From Desulfobacca acetoxidans (GTDB lineage Bacteria > Desulfobacterota > Desulfobaccia > Desulfobaccales > 0-14-0-80-60-11), in NCBI GenBank assembly GCA_020722205.1, contig DYLF01000007.1, positions 1-48,472 on the forward strand: DNA of 48,472 bases, read 5' to 3'. The notes beneath the pieces are model-generated. The model saw only the letters and a list, made by a program, of their open reading frames with translations, was not told the origin of the DNA and searched no databases. Both the position numbers and the translations under genes were made by a program. Positions 10,463 through 17,693 of the stretch are shown here, in pieces; the first letter of the stretch is position 1; every line of letters starts with the position of its first letter.

Positions 10463-10996
10463 CTAGGTGGACTCCGCAGACTGCCTCGAAAACTTGCCAA
10501 GGTACTCCTGAAGCGCCTGCCGTCGCGGCAACGAAAGCACTGGACAGGCATCACTCACCGCCTTGCCCTCGCTCACCCGGACGGCAAACACCATGCAGGT
10601 CGGATACCCGCAGGCTCGACAATTGCTGCGGGGCAAAAGCTTCAGAATCTCCAGCACCCGGGGTTTCGGGGCCACCCGACAGCTGGGCGCAATCTTTCCC
10701 CGCTTCTCCCAGGTCTCATTGATCACCTCCACCAACCACCTTATGATCTCCTCCGCCTCTTCTTCATCCCGCAGGATATTGATGGCGATCTGCCGGGCAG
10801 AAATATTAATCAGTTTGGCCCGGTACTTGAGAATTAATGACGGCGGCTCCTGACAATACAAATCCCCTCTCAGGACAGTGTTTAAATAAGGAAGCAACTC
10901 TCCAATATCTTTGTCCAGATAGGCTACCCCCCGCAGGTGCTGGGCCTGCGGGTTGGGCGGCCGGCAAAACTCCCACCGATATCCCCTGATCAACAT
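10463..10996 (-). CDS. Small 4Fe-4S protein with an acetyl-CoA-decarbonylase-gamma-like cysteine motif
   Basis: A 177-residue soluble protein with no signal peptide. Near residue 127 it has the motif NCRACGYPTC followed by FAVRVSEGKAVSDACP, the C-x2-C-x4-C-x16-C pattern of the 4Fe-4S domain found at the N-terminus of corrinoid iron-sulfur (CODH/ACS gamma) subunits and in many anaerobe electron-transfer proteins. The first ~110 residues carry no motif I recognise. It follows the thioesterase gene by 19 bases and probably shares its transcript. It ends with TAG. Its role is unknown; a redox or cluster-carrier function is inferred from the motif only. Confidence 0.75.
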   Translation of the reverse strand: MLIRGYRWEFCRPPNPQAQHLRGVAYLDKDIGELLPYLNTVLRGDLYCQEPPSLILKYRAKLINISARQIAINILRDEEEAEEIIRWLVEVINETWEKRGKIAPSCRVAPKPRVLEILKLLPRSNCRACGYPTCMVFAVRVSEGKAVSDACPVLSLPRRQALQEYLGKFSRQSAEST

Positions 10997-11015
10997 GCCC
11001 GACCCAATTCCTTAA

Positions 11016-11453
11016 TCAACCCCTGCCCTCTCCACTCCCTGGCGCCTTGGCCGCCGCCTTCGCCCTGAACCGCGCCGCATCGATGACAAATCTCTCATGG
11101 CTGCCCTCGGAAATCACCTCCACTTCATCCTCCGCCCGCACCCCAAAGGTCAGCTTCCGCCCCTCCACCGACAAAAGCTCCACCCTGATGGTCACTCTAA
11201 GCCCCGGCGGCGTAGCCGCTATGTGGGACAGCCTAAACCCAATCCCCACCGTCTGCTCCGCCGGCCAGTCCAGATGCGGATTCACCGCCTGAATACAGGC
11301 CCATTCAATCAGCCCCACCATATACCCTGAGGCCAACACCTCCGGCATGGCTCGAAACTCCGGCGACTCCGGCAAAAGATGGGGCACCGTCCGCTGCACC
11401 GGCACCGAGTAGGTGAAGACCAAACCCAAACCTGGCTGCAGAGACTCCTTCAT
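11016..11453 (-). CDS. Hotdog-fold thioesterase, fluoroacetyl-CoA thioesterase-like
   Basis: A 145-residue single-domain hotdog protein. Signatures are LQPGLGLVFTYSV at the start, the VLASGYMVGLIEWAC helix near residue 40, the TVGIGFRLSHIAATPPG segment near 69 and the terminal SEGSHERFVID. These match the FlK-type acyl-CoA thioesterase family; the substrate cannot be read from the sequence. I start it at ATG 11453, not the in-frame ATG at 11468, because GGGAGG lies 7 bases before 11453. It is first in a two-gene unit with the Fe-S protein, and a very AT-rich segment upstream (about 11470-11555) should contain its promoter. Confidence 0.82.
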   Translation of the reverse strand: MKESLQPGLGLVFTYSVPVQRTVPHLLPESPEFRAMPEVLASGYMVGLIEWACIQAVNPHLDWPAEQTVGIGFRLSHIAATPPGLRVTIRVELLSVEGRKLTFGVRAEDEVEVISEGSHERFVIDAARFRAKAAAKAPGSGEGRG

Positions 11454-11889
11454 AACCAAACCTCCCATAAGCTTTTTTTAATTATGAAAGAAGTTTTAAT
11501 ATCTGTAAAACTCATAATTTTAATATTATTAATAAATTAATCTTATAATAAACAAGACAAAGGCGCAGGCTGCATAGGTTTTTACCGCGCGGGCCAAGGA
11601 CATAAGCTTATTGCAAGCTGCGCCGCCGCCAGAAGGAGGATAGTCCGGAAAAAATGAAACAAATCAGGAGAGTGATAATTGACCGAAAGGACCGCCGTCC
11701 CGGCTTACCGAGAGCGGTTGTTCGATATTTCTGGATTTCGACCCCAAAAGACTTATAGCCTTGTTGATATCTGATCAACAAGGCTCTTTAGGGCGCGAAA
11801 CATTTACTCTAACAGCTTGCCAAGACCAACTATTGGCTTGCTGCCGCAAAGGCAATTCCCAAGGAGTGGTGAGAGCATAATGGCCGATC
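11454..11889. other. 436-base intergenic gap: AT-rich promoter region plus inverted repeats
   Basis: Bases ~11470-11555 are strikingly AT-rich, the likely promoter of the minus-strand thioesterase gene. GGCGCAG (11562-11568) and CTGCGCC (11618-11624) form a 7-bp long-range inverted repeat with a further TGCA/TGCA pairing inside. A strong hairpin lies at 11757-11785. A 34-codon plus-strand reading frame (11654-11758) ends exactly at that hairpin, but its nearest GGAGG is about 15 bases from the ATG, so I do not call it a gene. Confidence 0.6.
11757..11785 (-). terminator. Strong hairpin, likely terminator of the glycan operon
   Basis: The perfect 12-bp stem AGCCTTGTTGAT / ATCAACAAGGCT has a 5-base loop. 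Read on the minus strand it lies ~105 bases after the TPR stop codon and is followed by ATAAGTCTTTT, a modest U-rich tail. On the plus strand the tail is CTTTAGGG, so termination of the minus-strand operon is the better reading. Confidence 0.55.
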
Positions 11890-12474
11890 TCAGTTATGCT
11901 GGATTTCGGCCTTCAGGGCCAGAGCCTGGGGATGTTCTGGCTCAAAGAGCAAGATTTTCCCCACCATCTCCAAGGCTTCCTCCACCTGGCCCAGCCTGTG
12001 TCTGACTTCCGCCAGGGCGTAAAGCACCTGGAAATCCAGAAGGTGACGCTCTACGTACTCTTGAAGGCAAGGTAAAACCATTTTCAGCTTCTCCAGGTCC
12101 TCGGCGGCCTCCACTAAACCGAGAAGGGTATCTTTATCCCCGTCATTTAATTCCAGGGCCCGTTGGAAGCACTCCCAAGCCGCCCCGCGGTTCCCCCGGG
12201 CCAGCATCACACCCCCCAAAACGCTCAGGGCCTCATCCGCCTCCGGCTTAAGCTCCAGGGCCCTTAACAGATACGACTCTGCCTTGTCCAGGTGCTCTCC
12301 CCGCACCGCCACCCTGGCCAAACTGATATAAGACCTCGGATTCATAGGTTGCAAATCCAAAGCCTCCGCCAAGTTGAGTTCCGCCGCCCACATATCCCCC
12401 AGGGCGGCATAACATTCCCCCAGCTCCAGACAAATCTCAAACAGCAGATGTTTCTTGCGATACGAGGCAGCCAA
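11890..12474 (-). CDS. Tetratricopeptide-repeat protein at the end of the pseudaminic acid operon
   Basis: A 194-residue protein made of five or so TPR units (for example LGECYAALGDMWAAELNLAEAL, written here in part, and repeats ending ALELKPEADEA and ALELNDGDKD). No signal peptide is visible. The start is TTG 12474: GGAGGT lies 7 bases upstream, whereas the nearby ATG follows the same GGAGGT by no spacer and belongs to the previous gene's frame. The gene overlaps the 3' end of the giant glycosyltransferase by 38 bases. Its repeats resemble the C-terminal TPR block of that enzyme, so it may act as an interaction partner. No enzymatic function is implied. Confidence 0.8.
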   Translation of the reverse strand: MAASYRKKHLLFEICLELGECYAALGDMWAAELNLAEALDLQPMNPRSYISLARVAVRGEHLDKAESYLLRALELKPEADEALSVLGGVMLARGNRGAAWECFQRALELNDGDKDTLLGLVEAAEDLEKLKMVLPCLQEYVERHLLDFQVLYALAEVRHRLGQVEEALEMVGKILLFEPEHPQALALKAEIQHN

Positions 12475-15400
12475 TGGTCATACCTCCTATTATCCCTTCT
12501 CCTCCTGAAAAACCCTGTGCCCTTCCTCCTCGCTCTGGGAGAGAGCTAAGGTGACGGCCATCCTGTCCGGAAGCCTCTGTAGCTTTTAAAATTGCCTTGG
12601 CCTTTTCCAGGTTCTCGACGGCCTCCTTAAGCTTCCCCAGCTTTTTCTGCAGGCGCCCCAGTTCATACGGATACCTCGGCTCCGGCGTGCAACCCACCAG
12701 AAATTGATACATCTGGGCCGCCTCAAAGTACTTGCCCATGGCCCGGTAGGTCTCCGCCAATTCAGCGGTTATCAGATACCGGCGGTTATCATAGGGGTTG
12801 ATGCGCAAGGCCTGACGGTAGCTGTCCACAGCCTGGGGAAAGAGCCCCTGCTTCCTTAAGGTGACCGCCTGTTGCCAAAGCAACGTCACCTGATGGTCCC
12901 GCATAATATAGAGCGGCTTCCCTTGCTCGTCATACTCTATCAGTTCCAAGGAAATCCCGTCTTCTTCATGATAAGTCAGCCAGTCGCTTTGCACCTGCTC
13001 CTGCCATCTGCTCTGAAAATAAAGGGAATTTTCCCTTTCCTTGGCGTGCCGGCCGGGAGTCTTGCTCTCCAAATGATAGACCACACATTCGGGAGTATAA
13101 AAAACCTTGTGCCCCAAGCTTCTCACCTGAAAACACAGATCCACATCTTCAAAACCGTTCTGATAGTGCTCATCAAACCCCCCGGCGGCGAAAAACACGG
13201 ACTTCCTGATCATCATGCAGGCCGCCGTCACCACCTGAAATTCCCGCCCCTTGTTGACTGCCGGATGGCTCTCATGGAAACCCCGATAGATATGGCCCAC
13301 CCGCTTATGGTCATCAAAGGCCACCCCCGCATGTTGAATGGTCTTGTCAGGGTAGAGCAATTTGGCCCCCACAATACCGATGCGCTCATCTTTCTCAAGT
13401 ACCTTGCTCAACCCCTGCAACCACCCGGAGGTTACAATGGTGTCATTATTCAGGAATATCAGATAATCCCCCCTTGCCGCCCGCGCCCCTTGGTTGCAGG
13501 CTTTGGCAAATCCCAGATTGCTGGTGTTGGCCACCAGCCGCACCCGCCTCTCTTTTTCCTCCCGGCGCAGGTAGTCGCTGGAACCGTCCGTGGAGCCGTT
13601 GTCCACCACGATGATCTCCACCCCGGTAAGCTCAGTGTTATTATAAATGCTTTCCAGACATTGGCGGTTCAAATCCAGATGGTTAAACACCGGGATGATG
13701 ATGGAGGTGGTGACTCCCTCTTCCCCTTTACCGATTTGTCCTATCGGTTCCAGTTTGCCCAAGGTTTCAAAGGATTGGCTGCTGCGGCCATCCAAGGACT
13801 CCTCGGGCCGGAACGCCGGGGTCCTCTCTTCCAGCACTTGGCGGTAGTACTCTTCGATATCCTGAGCATCCTCCACTATTGACTTGACCGGTTTGATGCC
13901 GGCCCGCCACTCCTCGATTATCTCCGGCTGCGCAATCACCATTTCCAACTTGGCGGCTAAATCTGCCGGGTCATTGGCGCGAAAAAGCAGCCCGTTACAG
14001 TTGTCCGTAATGATTTCCGGGATACCGGCCACCGCCGCGGCAATCACCGGCACTCCGCCGTGTAGGATCTCCCGAATCACAAAAGGGAAATTCTCCCCCC
14101 GGGATGGCACCACCGCCACATCCGTGCCGACCAGAATCCGGGGCAGATCAGCCGGACTGTAGCCGCCGTGGAAAATCACCCTTTCCCCCGCCCGGTTATT
14201 CGCTTTAACCTTGTCGAAATACCCCTGTTCGACAACGTTGCCGTACACATGCAGCTCAGCTTCCCTAGTGTTTATCTGATTAAAGGCCTCCACCAAGATA
14301 TCCAGGCCCTTGCGATAACAGATGGTTCCCAAATAGGAAAATCTTACCGGTGGCGGTCTGTGCCCCCCTCTTTCCAAGGCCTTGAAAAGATTGGCCCCTT
14401 GCGGCAGGTGCACCATCTTCTGATTGACGAACTGATATCGCTGGAAAAGCTCCATCTGAAACCGGGCCGGAAAGAAAAGCCGATCAAGGAGCTTAACCGC
14501 CCGGTGATTGGTGTAATAACGGTCTGCCAGGTAATAGAAGAATTGGGGTATCTGGTCTTCTGTTATCTCGGTTAAATATTTCATCATACAGTGGACGCAC
14601 TGGTCGATGGTTTCTGGGCCTTCGCACACCATACCGCCGGCTTTCACCAGATGAATCTGGTTGCATAACAGCCAGTAATCATTGGCCGTCATCACTACCG
14701 GAATCTGCATCTCCTTCAGGACTTCCAAAAAAGAGATGGTGAGTCCCATGAGATGTTGCACGTGCACCAGGTCCGGCCGATGCTTCTGCAAATATTGTCG
14801 GAGCACTGGTTTTAGGGCTTCGTTGCGGATGGCGGAATAAATATGCAGCGGCGCCACAAGTTGGGCCACTGCCAGACCCTCGAAATCCCCCTCTTTGATA
14901 ACAAATTCCGGCTCCCCCGGTCTTTTCTGCACCGGCCGGGGGTAGAGTACCCGCACCTGATGCCCTCTGGCCTGCATGGCCAGAGCCAGGTCCCGGGTAT
15001 AAATCTCCGTGCCGGCATAACTATGGGGCAAGAAATTGTGCGCTGCATATAGAAGTTTCAGATCGAATGTTCTGCTTCTCATTTCTGCTCCACGCTGGCC
15101 CCGCCCCCGACATTTAGAGGGTTGCCCGGCCAGCTCCACGATCAAAGACCTCACCCTCTCGCTGGCGCAACCATCATGCCCCTCGTTGATGTCCGGCAAG
15201 GCCTCCTGCTGCTGCCGCCGAACCTCTTCCCGGAGCCCGGCATCAGACAGCAGCTTGTCTAGCACCTCCGGTAGTTTTTCGTCCTCGGCGGCAATGATAA
15301 CCCCGTCTTCCCGGCCAAAGGTCCGAGCCTCTTCGGGAAACAGCGGCAGCGACACCACCGGGCGCTCTAAAATCATGGCCTCCGGGATGACCGATGATTG

Positions 15401-16417
15401 CCCGCTGACTACAATGACATCCGCCGCGCGTATGGCTTCCATTTTATGGGAACGGCAAAGGCGCACCTGCAGACCGTGGTGCTCCGCCAAATAATCCAAG
15501 TAAGCTTGATCCAGCAACGCAATCTGCTGCGGCGGTAGACTCAGGCGCCCCACTTCATTGGGATGAGGACGCACCAACAGTTGCACCCCGCCGCCCATAC
15601 ACCCCACCGCCCGCAGCACTGCCTCATGAATCGCCTGGTAGCGCCGGGCAATAGCCGAAAAGAAGGCCGACGAACCGTCCACATAACTGGTGGTTAACAT
15701 GACCACCGGCCGGTGTGGCTCCAGACCCATCCGGCGTCTGGCCTCCAGACGGTCAATCCGGCTTTCTGCCCGATAAAATTGGTCCCATAAAGGCGCTCCC
15801 GTAAGAAAAATGCGTTCCGCCTGGTTCCCCTGAGATACCAAAAAATTCCGGCTTCGACGCCCATAAGCCGCCAGATACCTGGCATACAGCGTATGCATCT
15901 CCCCCGCCACCCGTCCCCAGCTCGGGCCCAACATGCCGTGAGCCAACTGCAGCGTGGGAATCCCCGTCTCCTTTGCCGCCAGTACCAACGTTCGTTGCGA
16001 GGGGCTGTTGTCGCACCCCAATACTATCAAACGAGGACGGTGCCGGCGCCACAGCGCCTGCCAGGTCTCTATGACGCCGATCTCCATATGGAGTATCTGC
16101 ACCAGTTGATTAATAAAAGAATTACAGATATACCTCAGTAAATCTCCCCTCCGGCCGACAAAGGCCTGGCGCACCTCGGGGGCCAGAAAGGCTTGACCCA
16201 ACTCGGTGGCTAAGCGTTCCATCTCGCCTTTGGCCAACGCCGGGAAATCCTTTGGGGTATAAGACTCCCAGGAGATCAGATACATACCCTCCCGCCGACA
16301 TTCCTCCGCCAAAACCCCGCCGGTCATAATGGGGGTGAAGCCCTCTTCCACCACGGCCCGTATCAGAGGAAGATAATCCGGATTATGAACATCAAAAAAC
16401 AGCAGACAATCCCTCAC
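12437..16417 (-). CDS. 1326-residue triple-domain glycosyltransferase (GT-B/capsule-type + GT4 + GT2) with TPR tail
   Basis: A single uninterrupted frame encodes four blocks. (1) Residues 1-~435: a GT-B-like domain resembling capsule/CDP-glycerol-type transferases, with LQLAHGMLGPSW, LLVRPHPNEV and the VVSGQSSVIPEAMI loop. (2) ~446-880: a GT4 domain starting LLYAAHNFLPHSYAGTE, with YLGTICYRKGLDI and VVPSRGENFPFVIREIL. (3) ~905-1180: a rhamnosyltransferase-like GT2 domain with TTSIIIPVFNH, VVDNGSTDGS, FLNNDTIV and NGFEDVDLCFQV. (4) ~1190-1290: TPR-like repeats. I start at GTG 16417, whose GTGA overlaps the stop of the zinc-ribbon gene; an upstream in-frame ATG at 16480 would overlap that gene by 67 bases. 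An internal ATG at 15082 preceded by GGAG could give a separate GT4-GT2 protein. No membrane segment is visible, so action at the cytoplasmic face is likely. The acceptor is unknown. Confidence 0.85.
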   Translation of the reverse strand: MRDCLLFFDVHNPDYLPLIRAVVEEGFTPIMTGGVLAEECRREGMYLISWESYTPKDFPALAKGEMERLATELGQAFLAPEVRQAFVGRRGDLLRYICNSFINQLVQILHMEIGVIETWQALWRRHRPRLIVLGCDNSPSQRTLVLAAKETGIPTLQLAHGMLGPSWGRVAGEMHTLYARYLAAYGRRSRNFLVSQGNQAERIFLTGAPLWDQFYRAESRIDRLEARRRMGLEPHRPVVMLTTSYVDGSSAFFSAIARRYQAIHEAVLRAVGCMGGGVQLLVRPHPNEVGRLSLPPQQIALLDQAYLDYLAEHHGLQVRLCRSHKMEAIRAADVIVVSGQSSVIPEAMILERPVVSLPLFPEEARTFGREDGVIIAAEDEKLPEVLDKLLSDAGLREEVRRQQQEALPDINEGHDGCASERVRSLIVELAGQPSKCRGRGQRGAEMRSRTFDLKLLYAAHNFLPHSYAGTEIYTRDLALAMQARGHQVRVLYPRPVQKRPGEPEFVIKEGDFEGLAVAQLVAPLHIYSAIRNEALKPVLRQYLQKHRPDLVHVQHLMGLTISFLEVLKEMQIPVVMTANDYWLLCNQIHLVKAGGMVCEGPETIDQCVHCMMKYLTEITEDQIPQFFYYLADRYYTNHRAVKLLDRLFFPARFQMELFQRYQFVNQKMVHLPQGANLFKALERGGHRPPPVRFSYLGTICYRKGLDILVEAFNQINTREAELHVYGNVVEQGYFDKVKANNRAGERVIFHGGYSPADLPRILVGTDVAVVPSRGENFPFVIREILHGGVPVIAAAVAGIPEIITDNCNGLLFRANDPADLAAKLEMVIAQPEIIEEWRAGIKPVKSIVEDAQDIEEYYRQVLEERTPAFRPEESLDGRSSQSFETLGKLEPIGQIGKGEEGVTTSIIIPVFNHLDLNRQCLESIYNNTELTGVEIIVVDNGSTDGSSDYLRREEKERRVRLVANTSNLGFAKACNQGARAARGDYLIFLNNDTIVTSGWLQGLSKVLEKDERIGIVGAKLLYPDKTIQHAGVAFDDHKRVGHIYRGFHESHPAVNKGREFQVVTAACMMIRKSVFFAAGGFDEHYQNGFEDVDLCFQVRSLGHKVFYTPECVVYHLESKTPGRHAKERENSLYFQSRWQEQVQSDWLTYHEEDGISLELIEYDEQGKPLYIMRDHQVTLLWQQAVTLRKQGLFPQAVDSYRQALRINPYDNRRYLITAELAETYRAMGKYFEAAQMYQFLVGCTPEPRYPYELGRLQKKLGKLKEAVENLEKAKAILKATEASGQDGRHLSSLPERGGRAQGFSGGEGIIGGMTIGCLVSQETSAV
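12519..12557. repeat. Degenerate copy of a dispersed CTCTCCC/GGGAGAG repeat inside the glycosyltransferase tail
   Basis: The stretch around TGGGAGAGAGCTAAGGTG matches, with a few changes, TGGGAGAGGGTTAGGGG at 27553-27570. Repeats of this type (CCCTCTCCC...GGGAGAGGG) are scattered in many proteobacterial genomes. Here it encodes the low-complexity last ~35 residues of the giant glycosyltransferase. Confidence 0.4.
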
Positions 16418-16851
16418 GCTTCTTCCCCCCCATCTTTCAGTGTCTGGAGCAGTCCCTGAACGAAAAAGGCGGCCAGCCACCTTTCAGTCGGCTCCCCCAG
16501 ATTGATCCCCCGGTAGCTGAGTACCCGGGGCAACGGTTTCACCTGATGCCAATTCTCCGCCAGCCTAGCCGCTTCCTCTGTCAACCCCGCCATTTCCTGG
16601 TACGAATAGCTCGGGAAAAATCTTACCAACGCCTCCTCTAGGGTTTCCGGCAACACTTCCGACCTTACTCCGCATTGCGGGCAGACGTGACCTCCCACGG
16701 CAATGCCGGCCACCGTGGGCTGATACACTTCAAAGATTTTCCGGCAGCCGCGACAGCGCAGAGTTAAATAAAGCCCCCACACACTACCCCGCAACCCCAC
16801 CACCACCGCGGGCCGGGAGCTATTACTCGAAGCTAAAGGTTTATTAATCAT
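16414..16851 (-). CDS. Zinc-ribbon protein of unknown function in the pseudaminic acid locus
   Basis: I do not recognise this 145-residue protein. It contains two CxxC pairs, LRCRGCRKIF (near residue 32) and HVCPQCGVRSE (near 55), spaced like a zinc ribbon, followed by a helical, Glu/Leu-rich C-terminal half ending LKDGGEEA. No membrane segment or signal peptide is seen. It overlaps the methylase gene upstream by 8 bases and the giant glycosyltransferase downstream by 4 (GTGA), so it is part of the operon. A small accessory or metal-binding subunit for a neighbour is a guess. Confidence 0.7.
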   Translation of the reverse strand: MINKPLASSNSSRPAVVVGLRGSVWGLYLTLRCRGCRKIFEVYQPTVAGIAVGGHVCPQCGVRSEVLPETLEEALVRFFPSYSYQEMAGLTEEAARLAENWHQVKPLPRVLSYRGINLGEPTERWLAAFFVQGLLQTLKDGGEEA

Positions 16852-17662
16852 GATCTTCCTTACATTCCCTTTCCCTCATCCTTGGCCTCACCCCAGATTG
16901 TGGTCTGTGACTAAACCCCCACTGACCATCGGCCCAGTTGAGATGGTTAAAGTTAACTTCCCGATTCATTGGCGATAAACCACCATCTCCCTTTTCAAAC
17001 AACCACCAGTTCAGGTTGTCAAAAATCGGTAACTCCCGCTGCCAAAGAAAACCGTATGCTAACGGGCGCAGCCGTGGGTAACGGTCCAGATAAAAAGCCC
17101 CGAAATCCCGTTTATACAGGAGGCCCGACCGTCCTCGATAGGGGATTTCCTGAGGAGCATGGGAAAAATACTCCACACAAAGAATATACCTTCGGGACAC
17201 CCGGACAATTTCGTCTGTCGCCCGGCCCAGATCATTCGGAGCAATATGAATGAGCACCCCGGCGGTGAAAACCAGATCGACGCTGGCGGCAGGCAGGGGC
17301 AGCTCAAAAGCGGACACGTTCCAGACCTTTTCCACCTTAATCCGTGAATCCTTCCGGAGATGCTCAAAGGCTTTCCGGTTGGGTTCCACCGCCCACAGCT
17401 TCACCTCGGCGCCGAAAAGTTCCCGCAGAAACCAGAGGTTAAGTCCGATATTGCTCCCTACTTCCAGCACGCTGACAAATGAAATCCTCCCCAACATCCG
17501 CCGGAAGGCCTCTTTACCATACTCAAGCTTCCAATCAGCAAATTCATTGCGCGCCAGATACTCATCTCCGAAATCACTCGTCCAGGCGGCCAGCTGCGGG
17601 CTGGCGTGGAAAAATGGGTTGCCTTCCGAAGTGGCCGTGCCGGTAACCGACTCCTTCCCCAT
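16844..17662 (-). CDS. Pseudaminic acid biosynthesis-associated methylase
   Basis: A class I SAM-dependent methyltransferase of 272 residues. The SAM-binding motif I is VLEVGSNIGLNLWFL near residue 64, followed by an acidic VEPNRKAFEHL and the post-II region LVFTAGVLIHIAP near 130. The WTSDFGDEYLARNEF start is typical of the methylase family found in pseudaminic acid gene clusters (TIGR03587-like). The last ~55 residues are polar and not part of the core. The target (sugar O-methylation or another step) is not known. It lies 31 bases after the amidotransferase gene and overlaps the zinc-ribbon gene. Confidence 0.82.
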   Translation of the reverse strand: MGKESVTGTATSEGNPFFHASPQLAAWTSDFGDEYLARNEFADWKLEYGKEAFRRMLGRISFVSVLEVGSNIGLNLWFLRELFGAEVKLWAVEPNRKAFEHLRKDSRIKVEKVWNVSAFELPLPAASVDLVFTAGVLIHIAPNDLGRATDEIVRVSRRYILCVEYFSHAPQEIPYRGRSGLLYKRDFGAFYLDRYPRLRPLAYGFLWQRELPIFDNLNWWLFEKGDGGLSPMNREVNFNHLNWADGQWGFSHRPQSGVRPRMRERECKEDHD

Positions 17663-17693
17663 AAACCTTATCTCTCGTGCCCCTTATCTGAAC

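Noticed and set aside
11654-11758. 34-codon plus-strand frame ending at the 11757-11785 hairpin
   Set aside because: The nearest GGAGG is about 15 bases from the ATG, composition is unremarkable and no family is recognisable; noted in the gap entry only.
12872-13882. 336-codon plus-strand frame
   Set aside because: It is antisense to the GT2 domain of the giant glycosyltransferase, whose motifs are unambiguous.
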